Assembly: GCA_963935005.1 (NCBI GenBank)
Contig: CAWWAX010000009.1
Coordinates: forward strand, 1 to 34,298
Length of the DNA: 34,298 nt
DNA from: GCA-2718595 sp963935005
Lineage (GTDB): Bacteria > Gemmatimonadota > Gemmatimonadetes > Longimicrobiales > Gaopeijiaceae
Direction: 5' to 3'
Below, in pieces: positions 16,198 through 24,176 of this stretch. The notes beneath the pieces are model-generated. The model saw nothing but the letters and a program-made list of their open reading frames with translations. It was not told the DNA's origin and did not search any database. The position numbers and the translations under genes were made by a program. Numbering within the stretch: position 1 is the first letter of the stretch; each line of letters opens with the position of its first letter.

Positions 16198-17454
16198 TCA
16201 GGAGTCGTGATCTCTGTCTTGTAGAGAAAGTTTTGTCAGTCGAGCCAAAATGACCTGAGTTTCAGAGGCTTCTAGTATTTCAATTAGGACTCCAGAGCTT
16301 TCAAAAGTTTCTCCCATTGTTGGCACATGTCCGAACTCTGCCAGTATGAATCCATTTAGAGAACGATGATCAAGTTGGGGAAGAGTAAGATTGAATGCGT
16401 AGTTTATTTCTCGCAAGTCAACACTTGCTGGTGCCAGGAATTCAGTCTTGGATAGTCTAGAAAGGCTAGCCTCTGCTACGTCAGTTTCGTCTTCGATTTC
16501 ACCAACCAACTCTTCTAAAATATCCTCGAGTGTGACCAGTCCATCGGTGCCCCCAAAGTCGTCAGCTATAATTCCCATGTGTATTCGCCTACCTTGGAAT
16601 TGCTTGAGCAAGCTAGTAAGGGGAAGGGATCCTGGAACGAAAAAGGGGTCACGAGACAATTGGGCTAGAGTAAGGTCAGTCATTCCAGCGACGTAGGTCT
16701 GGTATGCTTCTCGAATATAGAGGATTCCAGTAATGTCATCTGTAGTTTCACCGAAAACGGGGACTCGAGAGTAGGGAACCTTACTCAATTCAGCTATTAT
16801 GTCCTCCAAAGAAAGCGAGTCGGGCCATGCAAAGATATCGACTCGAGGTGTCATAATGTCCCATGCAGTCAGTTCATCTAGATGAAAAGCTCTCTCGACA
16901 AGTAAGTGCTCTTCCTCTCCGACTAAACCCTCTCGTTTACCCAGTTGTGTCAATTCTCTGACACTGCGTTCCTCTTGGGTTGACTCTTGGTCTTTATCGC
17001 CAGTTAGGAAGCGCAGGATAAACCAATGGATTGGAGCAGCGAAGAAGTCTATTTTTCGCTGAACGAATAGCATAGGCCTGGCCATTTTTAGGGCAATTCG
17101 TATCGGCTTTTCTTTGCCCAAGGATCTTGGAAAGATTTCACATAGGCTTGCCACTAGCAGTGTGCCAAATATTAAACCTGTGAACCCACCTGCTACCCCC
17201 GAAGTCACTGTACCTATGAGGACTGATAGTCCTACCACTAATCCATTGAGAATGGTATTCAGTAGCAGAGTAGTTGATTTTATCTTGTCGGGCTGCTCTT
17301 TAAGAGCAACGAGTGAAGCGGCTCCACGAAACCCCTCGTCCTTGAGGGTTCGGAGCCTCGAGGTATGAATAGCCAGCGTAGCGGATTCCGCAGCAGAAAG
17401 AAGGGATGAAAAGACTGTGGATATAGCAACGGCGAGAACCAATGTCCAGATCAT
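16198..17454 (-). CDS. CNNM/CorC-type membrane protein (DUF21, CBS pair, CorC_HlyC domain)
   Basis: 418 residues. The N-terminal DUF21/CNNM transmembrane domain (about 1-145) has several hydrophobic helices, e.g. residues 2-25 and 64-105. A CBS pair follows at about 195-315, with the typical DIMTPRVDIFA and the closing DDFGGTDGLVTLEDILEEL. A CorC_HlyC domain (about 330-412) ends the protein. Members are called hemolysin-like (TlyC) in older annotation, but are now linked to Mg2+/Co2+ transport. Substrate is inferred only. It lies between the MoxR and gamma-CA genes on the same strand with small gaps (52 and 16 bp). Confidence 0.92.
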   Translation of the reverse strand: MIWTLVLAVAISTVFSSLLSAAESATLAIHTSRLRTLKDEGFRGAASLVALKEQPDKIKSTTLLLNTILNGLVVGLSVLIGTVTSGVAGGFTGLIFGTLLVASLCEIFPRSLGKEKPIRIALKMARPMLFVQRKIDFFAAPIHWFILRFLTGDKDQESTQEERSVRELTQLGKREGLVGEEEHLLVERAFHLDELTAWDIMTPRVDIFAWPDSLSLEDIIAELSKVPYSRVPVFGETTDDITGILYIREAYQTYVAGMTDLTLAQLSRDPFFVPGSLPLTSLLKQFQGRRIHMGIIADDFGGTDGLVTLEDILEELVGEIEDETDVAEASLSRLSKTEFLAPASVDLREINYAFNLTLPQLDHRSLNGFILAEFGHVPTMGETFESSGVLIEILEASETQVILARLTKLSLQDRDHDS

Positions 17455-17506
17455 TGCCGTCTCGAGATGTTCAATAAAAATGAATGATGCGTTTTAATAA
17501 GTGGAC

Positions 17507-18526
17507 CTAGGTCCATTTATTTGCTTCCTCTAATATTTCAGCGATGATGTCGTTGGTTGTCCGTCCATCTGCTTCGGCTTCAAAGTTTAGTACTAAACGG
17601 TGTCCTAGAATGGCTGGCGCCACTGCTATAATATCTTCATAAGACGGAATGGGATCGCCTCTAAATGCTGCTCGTGCTTTTGCTCCAAGCACTAAATATT
17701 GTGAGGCTCGAGGCCCAACTCCCCAGTTTATGTACTTGTCAGCGACTGAGTTTTCACTGTGTAACCCTGGACGAGTTGAAGTGGCGAGACGAACAGCGAA
17801 TTCAACGAGGGAAGGGGCAGCTGGTATTCTGCGGACCAGTTGCTGCAGTTTTATCAGTTCATCGGAAGACAAAACTGGATCGATTTTGGGTTCTTCTTCT
17901 CCAGTAGTACGTAATACGATTTCCTCTTCTTCTTTGCGAGAGGGATATTCAATTTGAAGTTGTAGCATGAAACGATCTAATTGCGCTTCGGGAAGAGGGT
18001 AGGTTCCCTCTTGTTCAATTGGGTTTTGGGTTGCTAGAACAAAAAAAGGCAAAGTCAAAGGGTAGGTTTTCCCAGCGGCTGTCACTTCACGCTCTTGCAT
18101 GGCTTGAAGAAGCGCAGCTTGGGTTTTGGGCGGAGTACGATTGATTTCGTCGGCTAGTATAATGTTCGAAAAAATAGGCCCTTTAACAAATCGGAAGACT
18201 CGTTGCCCGGTGGTCTTATTCTCTTCGATTACCTCAGTACCTGTGATGTCAGTCGGCATCAAGTCAGGTGTGAACTGTATTCGACTAAAATCGAGGTCGA
18301 GAGATTTAGCTAAGGTGGATACCAGGAGAGTCTTGGCCAGGCCCGGTACGCCGACCAACAAAACATGTCCGTTAGCGAGCAATGCAGTCAGAAGCCCATC
18401 AACGATACCGTGTTGGCCGACTATCTGTTTGCCGACGGCTTCTTTGAGTGCTTCAGTAACACTAGCCGCTCTCTCAAGTAATTGTAGATCTTGGTGATCA
18501 GTAGATTCTATAGCAGAAGATTTCAT
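17507..18526 (-). CDS. MoxR-family AAA+ ATPase
   Basis: 339 residues, the full length of MoxR ATPases. Walker A is GVPGLAKT at 59-66 and Walker B is ILADEIN at 123-129, followed by RTPPKTQAALLQAMQERE. The sensor stretch TQNPIEQEGTYPLPEAQLDRF, hallmark of the family, follows near 167. MoxR proteins work as chaperone-like ATPases with von Willebrand (VWA) and DUF58 partners to assemble or insert metal cofactors into complexes. Here no DUF58 or VWA gene is adjacent; the downstream neighbour is the CNNM/CBS protein. The start ATG is divergent from the atp operon, 224 bp away. Confidence 0.95.
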   Translation of the reverse strand: MKSSAIESTDHQDLQLLERAASVTEALKEAVGKQIVGQHGIVDGLLTALLANGHVLLVGVPGLAKTLLVSTLAKSLDLDFSRIQFTPDLMPTDITGTEVIEENKTTGQRVFRFVKGPIFSNIILADEINRTPPKTQAALLQAMQEREVTAAGKTYPLTLPFFVLATQNPIEQEGTYPLPEAQLDRFMLQLQIEYPSRKEEEEIVLRTTGEEEPKIDPVLSSDELIKLQQLVRRIPAAPSLVEFAVRLATSTRPGLHSENSVADKYINWGVGPRASQYLVLGAKARAAFRGDPIPSYEDIIAVAPAILGHRLVLNFEAEADGRTTNDIIAEILEEANKWT

Positions 18527-18623
18527 TAAACCAACTTAGTGAATATTCTTGGGGATTCATACCTTCTAATTGGTGAAATCACTTATTAGATGATGAAAAA
18601 ATCACTAGGCGAAGTTGATGAGA

Positions 18624-18640
18624 TTGACTTCTCGAGTCAA
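18624..18640. repeat. Inverted repeat TTGACT-N5-AGTCAA upstream of the atp promoter
   Basis: A 6-bp perfect dyad (18624-18629 and 18635-18640) with a 5-base spacer, ending 4 bases before the candidate -35 of the atp operon and within the 224-bp divergent moxR/atp gap. It is a plausible operator; no regulator is known. TTGACT itself also resembles a -35, so chance is possible. Confidence 0.35.
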
Positions 18641-18643
18641 GCG

Positions 18644-18672
18644 TTGGACAGGCGGCTGGTTTTGCTTAAACT
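18644..18672 (+). promoter_or_regulatory. Candidate promoter of the ATP synthase operon
   Basis: TTGGAC (18644-18649) and TAAACT (18667-18672) are spaced exactly 17 bases. The first gene starts 78 bases downstream of the -10. Both hexamers match four of six or better to consensus. Inferred only. Confidence 0.45.
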
Positions 18673-18750
18673 AGGTGGCTTTAGGTCTTGCTCTTTTTTT
18701 CACAAAGTCGTAAATTTTGGTTGAAACTTGGCTAGTTGTGGGGCTTGTGA

Positions 18751-19008
18751 ATGGAGTCCATAAACTTTGTGGAGATAAAGTTGAAACCCGATTATACTGG
18801 GAATCTGGGAACTGATTCTGCCAAATACCTTGGCCATGGGATGACGTTCGCTGTTTCAGCAGCCTTGTTTGGATGGATTGGAAAAGAAATTGGTGTTCGC
18901 GTTGGTGCAGAAAGTCTAATGACAATAGTAGGAGTATTCCTGGGTGCAGGGGCCTCTTTTTACAGACTCTACAAATCCCTTAATATAAATTCTGGTGAGA
19001 ACGATTAG
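18751..19008 (+). CDS. AtpZ/AtpI-family small membrane protein, first gene of the ATP synthase operon
   Basis: 85 residues with two hydrophobic segments (about 30-47 and 57-75). These carry the glycine pattern of the AtpZ family (YLGHGMTFAVSAALFGWIG and VGVFLGAGASFYRLYK), which forms a small membrane partner of AtpI and is thought to help Fo assembly or Mg2+/Ca2+ uptake. The N-terminal ~25 residues are polar and not family-like. The ATG at 18751 has no strong Shine-Dalgarno, and an internal ATG at Met31 (TFAVSAAL) is a less likely start. It overlaps atpI by 14 bp. Confidence 0.75.
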   Translation: MESINFVEIKLKPDYTGNLGTDSAKYLGHGMTFAVSAALFGWIGKEIGVRVGAESLMTIVGVFLGAGASFYRLYKSLNINSGEND

Positions 19009-19399
19009 AGATGGGGACCTCCTAAAGTTGAAAGAATTGAAACAGTATTCGCTAGGTGCTCTATTGATTGTAACCCTCCTTTATGTGGTGGCTGCCATTT
19101 TCCTCGGCCCCAATAGGGAAGGAGTAGGAGTCGCCCTATTGGTGGCATATCCAGTGCAACTATTCGCTTTTTTCCTGCTAATGCAGGCGAAGAAGCCTGG
19201 TGCTAATTTTCTCGTGTGGTGGGGAGCGGGGATGGGTTTAAGGTTTACGGTCGTGTTAGCCGTGGCTTTGATGGCCCAAAAAATGGATTTCATAGCTATT
19301 GAGGCGCTTCTTCTATCTCTAGTAGGAAGCTTTTTCCTCTTGGTCTTGGCTGAATCAAGGTTTCTCAAGTCTCATCATCGAATCGGAGCTGCTGGCTGA
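18995..19399 (+). CDS. atpI: ATP synthase protein I-like membrane protein (AtpI)
   Basis: 134 residues with four hydrophobic helices (about 18-37, 45-64, 72-91 and 98-119), as expected for AtpI, which aids c-ring assembly or Mg2+ uptake. Its position right before atpB fits. The start is GTG at 18995, overlapping the upstream gene by 14 bp. Later TTG starts near 19025 are possible and would remove only the polar N-terminus. Its stop TGA shares a base with the atpB ATG (TGATG), so the two are translationally coupled. Sequence match to AtpI is weak; the call rests on topology and context. Confidence 0.75.
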   Translation: MRTIRDGDLLKLKELKQYSLGALLIVTLLYVVAAIFLGPNREGVGVALLVAYPVQLFAFFLLMQAKKPGANFLVWWGAGMGLRFTVVLAVALMAQKMDFIAIEALLLSLVGSFFLLVLAESRFLKSHHRIGAAG

Positions 19400-20295
19400 T
19401 GTCGTGGTATCAAGATCACCAGGAAGAGTCACACGCTAGCGACGCAGGGCATGGCCTGACCATGGAGGAGCTACCCTCCTTTATCCAACATCACATTGGC
19501 GACGCGAAAGAAATCGAATTTCTGGGTGGCCATTGGAGCTTGGAAGCTCTAAGTGTGGCTCCAATCCAGCTAGGGGGCTTATCAATCGATTTTTCGATGA
19601 CCCGTCACTTACTAGTGATGCTCATCGTTGGTTTGCTGCTTGTGCTCAGCCTTGTCCCAATAGCCCGAAGGCTTAGAGCTACTAGTCATGCCCAAAAAGC
19701 ACCTAGTGGATTTGCTAACGGAGTAGAGGCGTTGGTCCTTTATTTTAGAAATGAGGTAGTCAGGAGGAACATTGGTCATGACGGGGATGGCTACACTCCC
19801 TTCATCTTGACGTTGTTTGTTTTTGTCTTGGGTATGAATTTGATCGGCCTCACACCACTTGGGATTACTCCCACTTCTAATGTCTCAGTTACCGCGGCTT
19901 TAGCTATCATCAGCTTCATTGTGGTTGAAATTTCTGGCATGAGATCTCTGGGTTTTTCTGGATATGCGAAGACTGTCTTCTTCATGCCTCCTGGTGTGCC
20001 AACAATCATGCAGCCAATCATACTCTTGATCATGGTACCAGTCGAAGCTATAGGAAAACTCACTAAGCCCTTTGCTCTAGCTGTTCGTCTGGTGGCAAAC
20101 ATGTTAGCGGGACACAGCATGGTCCTGGCCATCATGGGCCTGATTTTGATTTATCAAAGCTACCTAACTGGATCTGCGATTGTTGTGGCTGTTGGGGCCA
20201 TCATGATCTTAGAAGTCTTCGTCGCCTGCTTGCAGGCGTACATTTTTGCAATGTTAGTTTCTGTTTTTATTGGATTAATTCGCCACGCTCACTAA
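19399..20295 (+). CDS. atpB: F1Fo ATP synthase subunit a
   Basis: 298 residues. The Fo stator channel subunit. A 60-residue polar N-terminal extension precedes the first helix (about 68-90). The essential arginine is Arg230 in KPFALAVRLVANMLAGHS (equivalent to E. coli aArg210), followed by the conserved helix with Gly-His-Ser. Other hallmarks: GYTPFILTLF and NLIGLTP. Ends in the GLIRHAH type C-terminus. The start ATG overlaps the atpI stop (TGATG). Confidence 0.97.
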   Translation: MSWYQDHQEESHASDAGHGLTMEELPSFIQHHIGDAKEIEFLGGHWSLEALSVAPIQLGGLSIDFSMTRHLLVMLIVGLLLVLSLVPIARRLRATSHAQKAPSGFANGVEALVLYFRNEVVRRNIGHDGDGYTPFILTLFVFVLGMNLIGLTPLGITPTSNVSVTAALAIISFIVVEISGMRSLGFSGYAKTVFFMPPGVPTIMQPIILLIMVPVEAIGKLTKPFALAVRLVANMLAGHSMVLAIMGLILIYQSYLTGSAIVVAVGAIMILEVFVACLQAYIFAMLVSVFIGLIRHAH

Positions 20296-20319
20296 ATCAC
20301 TAAAAAAAGAGGAAAGAAA

Positions 20320-20577
20320 ATGTCATACGAACTACTCGCTGCTGTGCAAGAAGCTGCCACGAATCCTGAAGCTGGTTTTACAATTGGAAAGGGGTTAGGT
20401 ATTGCAGGTGCCGTCATAGGTGCTGGTTTGGGTATTGGACAGATCGGTTCATCGATGGCGCAAGGGATCGCCCGTCAGCCTGAAGCAGCAGGACAAATCC
20501 AGACGGCAGCCCTCATTGTGGCCGCTTTGATTGAAGGTGCTGCACTGTTTGGACTCGTGCTCGTTCTTTTAGGGTAA
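20320..20577 (+). CDS. atpE: F1Fo ATP synthase subunit c
   Basis: 85 residues, two transmembrane helices joined by the polar loop ARQPEA (about 51-56). Helix 1 has the close-packing glycines GAGLGIG. The ion-binding carboxylate is Glu72 in ALIEGAALFG. The residue after Glu is Gly rather than Ser/Thr, and the position equivalent to the Na+-type Gln in helix 1 is not Gln, so it looks proton-translocating. The N-terminus carries about 20 residues more than minimal c-subunits (MSYELLAAVQEAATNPEAGF). A GAGGAAAG Shine-Dalgarno precedes the ATG. Confidence 0.97.
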   Translation: MSYELLAAVQEAATNPEAGFTIGKGLGIAGAVIGAGLGIGQIGSSMAQGIARQPEAAGQIQTAALIVAALIEGAALFGLVLVLLG

Positions 20578-20620
20578 ACTCGAGACGCTGGTGTTCATAG
20601 AAGAAATAGGGAGACATTAA

Positions 20621-21124
20621 ATGTTTGATATCAATCTCGGTCTCAGTATCTGGACTATCGTTGTTTTTGTCCTGCTATTGGTGATTCTGAGAAAATTTGC
20701 TTGGGGTCCTATCCTAGGAGCTGTCCAAGATAGGGAAGATCATGTAAGAAGCACGCTAGAATCAGCTGCTTCAGAGAGGGAAGAATCGACTGAACTTCTC
20801 GAACAGTATCGCAAGCAAATGCTCGAAGCTCGCAGGGAAGCTCAGGACCTGATAGCTAAAGCAAAAGAGATGGGAGTCACTGTTCGAAAAGAAATTGAAG
20901 AGAAGGCGAGGCAAGAAGCGAACGTGATCATGGAAAAAGCTCTCGAATCAATTGAAAAAGAAAAGGAAGCTGCATTAGACGAATTACGACAGGGATCGGT
21001 AGATATCGCTTTGGCAGCTGCAGGGAAACTTATCGGGGAAGAGCTAAACCAGGATAAGGACCGGAAGTTGGCAGTCGATTTCGTAAATGATCTTAGTGCC
21101 GAGGTCTCAAAAGGATCTGAATGA
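20621..21124 (+). CDS. atpF: F1Fo ATP synthase subunit b
   Basis: 167 residues. One N-terminal transmembrane helix (about 8-26) and a long charged coiled coil rich in Glu/Lys/Arg/Ala, forming the peripheral stalk that links Fo to F1 delta. The usual VRKEIEEKARQEA-type repeats are seen. A GGGAG Shine-Dalgarno precedes the ATG. It overlaps atpH by 4 bases (ATGA). Confidence 0.96.
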   Translation: MFDINLGLSIWTIVVFVLLLVILRKFAWGPILGAVQDREDHVRSTLESAASEREESTELLEQYRKQMLEARREAQDLIAKAKEMGVTVRKEIEEKARQEANVIMEKALESIEKEKEAALDELRQGSVDIALAAAGKLIGEELNQDKDRKLAVDFVNDLSAEVSKGSE

Positions 21125-21678
21125 GAAACGAGACAGTAGTCAAGAATTATGCGGAAACTTTATTCCAACTGGCTAGTTCAGAGGATGGGTTGGAGGAATA
21201 TCGTCAGGGTATGGAGTTCGTTGTAGACCTATTGGAAACAGATATCGATTTCCGCCGATTTTTGGAAACCCCTCGGATATCAGTGGCGGACAAAAGGGCC
21301 ACTGTGAGCACTGTTTTTGAGAACAATTTGCCAGTCGGACTGGTAAATTTCCTCAAAGTTACGATAGATAAGAGAAGACAAAGTCTTCTTGTATTCATCG
21401 CTGAGGAATTTTCGCGATTAGTAGATAGTGACATGGGATTGTTGCACTTCGAGATTACGTTGGCTCGTGAATCAGATGAGGGCTTTACAGAGAAACTAAA
21501 GGGTCGACTGAGTTCTATTTTCGATTGTAAACCGATTCTTCATTTTAGAATACACCCTGAGATTTTGGGAGGTATTGTTCTGAGGGTTGGTGATAGAGTT
21601 TTCGATGGATCGCTGGGGTATAGACTCGATAAGATGCGTCGTATTTTAGGGGCTAAGCAAGTTCACACATTGTTATAG
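21121..21678 (+). CDS. atpH: F1Fo ATP synthase subunit delta
   Basis: 185 residues, standard length. Alpha-helical N-terminal domain starts with the family pattern VVKNYAETLFQLA. The C-terminal part has DKRRQSLLVFIAEEFSRLVD and ends with LGGIVLRVGDRVFDGSLGYRLDKMRRIL, matching the OSCP/delta signature. It joins the b stalk to the top of F1. It starts inside the atpF stop (ATGA overlap). Confidence 0.96.
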   Translation: MRNETVVKNYAETLFQLASSEDGLEEYRQGMEFVVDLLETDIDFRRFLETPRISVADKRATVSTVFENNLPVGLVNFLKVTIDKRRQSLLVFIAEEFSRLVDSDMGLLHFEITLARESDEGFTEKLKGRLSSIFDCKPILHFRIHPEILGGIVLRVGDRVFDGSLGYRLDKMRRILGAKQVHTLL

Positions 21679-21704
21679 AATTTTTCGACAGGAAAAGATG
21701 ATAA

Positions 21705-23273
21705 ATGGCTAACGATTTTGCGCTTCGTGCTAGTGAAATTAAAGATGTTCTTCTTTCAGAAATCCAGAACTACGGAGAGGAGCTTAAATCCGAAGAAATT
21801 GGTGAGATTCTGGAAGTAAAAGATGGAGTGGCACGCATCTATGGCTTAACTAAGGCTATGGCTAGTGAAATGCTGGAAATAAGTCCAGCAGACGGTAGTG
21901 AGCCAGTGACAGCTTTGGCTTTGAACTTAGAAGAAGATAATATTGGCGCCGTTATTATGGGCGATTGGACCGGTCTTCATGAAGGGGACCAGGTCAGGAG
22001 GACTGGGAGGGTTTTGGATATCCCTGCAGGTCCTGGTTATGTAGGGAGAGTGGTTGATGCGCTCGGTAATCCCATTGACGACCAAGGGGAGATTTCTCCG
22101 ATTGAAGAGCGTAGACAAATAGATGTCGTGGCTCCTGGGATTGTGATGAGGCAACCCGTTAACGAGCCATTGCAAACCGGTATCAAAGCAATCGACTCCA
22201 TGATCCCTATAGGAAGAGGGCAACGCGAATTGATCATTGGCGATAGGGGGACTGGTAAAACGGCGATTGCTTTGGATGCTATCGTAAATCAGAAGGGCGC
22301 AGGAGTAGTTTGCGTCTATTGTGCTATAGGTCAGAGGGCAAGCAAAGTGGCTGGAGTGGTAGAGACATTGCAGAAATATGGTGCGATGGATTATACGATA
22401 GTGGTGGCAGCCAACGCTTCTGATCCAGCACCTATGCAATATATAGCACCTTATTCAGCCTCGGCTTTGGCTGAGCATTTCATGTGGAAAGGGCAGCCAA
22501 CGTTGGTAGTGTTCGATGATCTTTCTAAGCAGGCAAACGCCTACAGGCAACTGTCTTTGGTGCTACGTAGACCTCCAGGTCGAGAAGCTTTTCCTGGAGA
22601 TGTTTTCTATCTCCATTCCCGTCTCCTAGAAAGAGCTGCTAAGCTATCGGATGCCCAAGGTGGTGGCTCAATGACTGCTCTTCCAATCATTGAGACTCAG
22701 GCGGGGGATGTTTCTGCGTACATACCAACAAACGTCATTTCCATTACAGACGGCCAAATTTATTTGGAACCAGACCTTTTTTATTCGGGCGTTCGTCCAG
22801 CGGTCAACGTTGGTATATCTGTCTCAAGGGTTGGGGGAGCTGCTCAAGTGAAGGCCATGAAGAAAGTTGCAGGTCGCCTTCGCTTAGATCTAGCACAGTA
22901 TCGAGAATTGGAAGCTTTTGCTCAGTTTGGTTCTGATCTGGATAAAGCTACACAACAACAGCTCGCACGTGGTGAGCGAACGGTCGAGATTCTGAAACAA
23001 AACCAGTACCAACCGATGGCGGTGGAGAATCAAGTATGTGTGCTTTATGCCGTTACGCAGGGACATCTCGATGAGATTGAGGTGGCCGACCTAAGGGATT
23101 GGGAAAGGGGATTCCACGAATTCTTGTCAGGACAACACTCTGAAGTCATTGATGGCATAAGGGATGGTAGTGGATTGACTGACGAACTCACAGAATCGTT
23201 AACTAAGATTATTCCTGAGTTCAACAAAATGTTTCTTGATGGTAAAGAAGTGATGACGGACGAGAGCAACTAA
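21705..23273 (+). CDS. atpA: F1Fo ATP synthase subunit alpha
   Basis: 522 residues. Non-catalytic nucleotide-binding subunit of F1. Beta-barrel domain about 25-95, Walker A GDRGTGKT at 179-186, the RQLSLVLRRPPGREAFPGDVF signature near 280-301, and the arginine finger Arg375 in ISVSRVGGAA, which completes the catalytic site of beta. The C-terminal helical domain has the normal QFGSDLDKATQQQLARGER motif. Gap to atpH 26 bp, gap to atpG 2 bp. Confidence 0.99.
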   Translation: MANDFALRASEIKDVLLSEIQNYGEELKSEEIGEILEVKDGVARIYGLTKAMASEMLEISPADGSEPVTALALNLEEDNIGAVIMGDWTGLHEGDQVRRTGRVLDIPAGPGYVGRVVDALGNPIDDQGEISPIEERRQIDVVAPGIVMRQPVNEPLQTGIKAIDSMIPIGRGQRELIIGDRGTGKTAIALDAIVNQKGAGVVCVYCAIGQRASKVAGVVETLQKYGAMDYTIVVAANASDPAPMQYIAPYSASALAEHFMWKGQPTLVVFDDLSKQANAYRQLSLVLRRPPGREAFPGDVFYLHSRLLERAAKLSDAQGGGSMTALPIIETQAGDVSAYIPTNVISITDGQIYLEPDLFYSGVRPAVNVGISVSRVGGAAQVKAMKKVAGRLRLDLAQYRELEAFAQFGSDLDKATQQQLARGERTVEILKQNQYQPMAVENQVCVLYAVTQGHLDEIEVADLRDWERGFHEFLSGQHSEVIDGIRDGSGLTDELTESLTKIIPEFNKMFLDGKEVMTDESN

Positions 23274-23275
23274 GT

Positions 23276-24136
23276 ATGGCTGGAGCACGTGACGTAAAAA
23301 GACGTATAAAGTCGGTTGAAAACACTCGACAAATAACGCGTACTATGGAATTAGTGGCCACGTCTAAACTAAAGAAAGCTACTGATAGGGTCAGCGCCGC
23401 TCGACCTTACGGTGAATCTATAGTTTCAATCGTAGAAAACCTTTGCTCGGCTGATCTGGCAGAGAAATTTCCTTTACTGAGGAAGCCAGATGAATGTAAG
23501 AGAGCAGCAGTGCTTTTACTAACAGCTGATAGAGGATTGGCCGGTGGATTCAATGCCAATTTAATTAAGGAGGCTAATAACCTTTTAGATGTCCTTAAGA
23601 AAGCTGGCACAGAGGCTGATCTTCATATTATTGGCAAGAAAGGCATAGCTTACTTCCGGTTTCGCGATTATCCGATTGCTTCAGAACACGTCGATTTAGG
23701 TGATTCTCCAACGGTGGAAATTGCACGGGACATTATCGGACCTTTGGGAGATGATTTTTCCTCAGGAAGAGTAGATGCGGTCTATGTGGTTAGCTCCAAA
23801 TTCCGTTCGGCAGTCTCTACTCCACCAGCTGTACTCGAACTACTCCCGATAGAGTCTCGCGATGGGAAAGATAAATCAGATGATTTTATTATGACGCCAA
23901 AGGCAGGGATGATTCTTAAAACATTGTTGCCACTTTATCTGAGAAATTCTCTCTACCGAGCGCTAGTGGAAAACGTTGCTGCGGAGCAAGGAGCTAGGCG
24001 GACGGCTATGAAAAATGCTACAGATAACGCTGGTGATGTGTTAGAACACTTAACACGGACTTATAACAGGGCTCGCCAAGGCCAAATTACACAGGAAATA
24101 GCTGAAATTGTCGGAGGTGCGGCAGCACTAGAATGA
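23276..24136 (+). CDS. atpG: F1Fo ATP synthase subunit gamma
   Basis: 286 residues. Central rotor shaft. The N-terminal helix has the signature RDVKRRIKSVENTRQITRTM and TSKLKKA. The Rossmann-like middle domain shows LLTADRGLAGGFNANLIKEA. The C-terminal helix ends with YNRARQGQITQEIAEIVGGA, the invariant rotor tip. It starts 2 bp after the atpA stop. Confidence 0.98.
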   Translation: MAGARDVKRRIKSVENTRQITRTMELVATSKLKKATDRVSAARPYGESIVSIVENLCSADLAEKFPLLRKPDECKRAAVLLLTADRGLAGGFNANLIKEANNLLDVLKKAGTEADLHIIGKKGIAYFRFRDYPIASEHVDLGDSPTVEIARDIIGPLGDDFSSGRVDAVYVVSSKFRSAVSTPPAVLELLPIESRDGKDKSDDFIMTPKAGMILKTLLPLYLRNSLYRALVENVAAEQGARRTAMKNATDNAGDVLEHLTRTYNRARQGQITQEIAEIVGGAAALE

Positions 24137-24176
24137 TGGCTTCAGCGAACGAATCTGGATCGGAGAATAAAAGATT

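Noticed and set aside
18671..18925. 84-codon minus-strand ORF across the start of the atp operon
   Set aside because: It overlaps the AtpZ-like gene antisense and has no recognisable features.
21927..22439. 170-codon minus-strand ORF opposite atpA
   Set aside because: Antisense to a highly conserved gene, with a Cys/His/Tyr-rich translation and no recognisable domain. It reflects atpA codon constraints.
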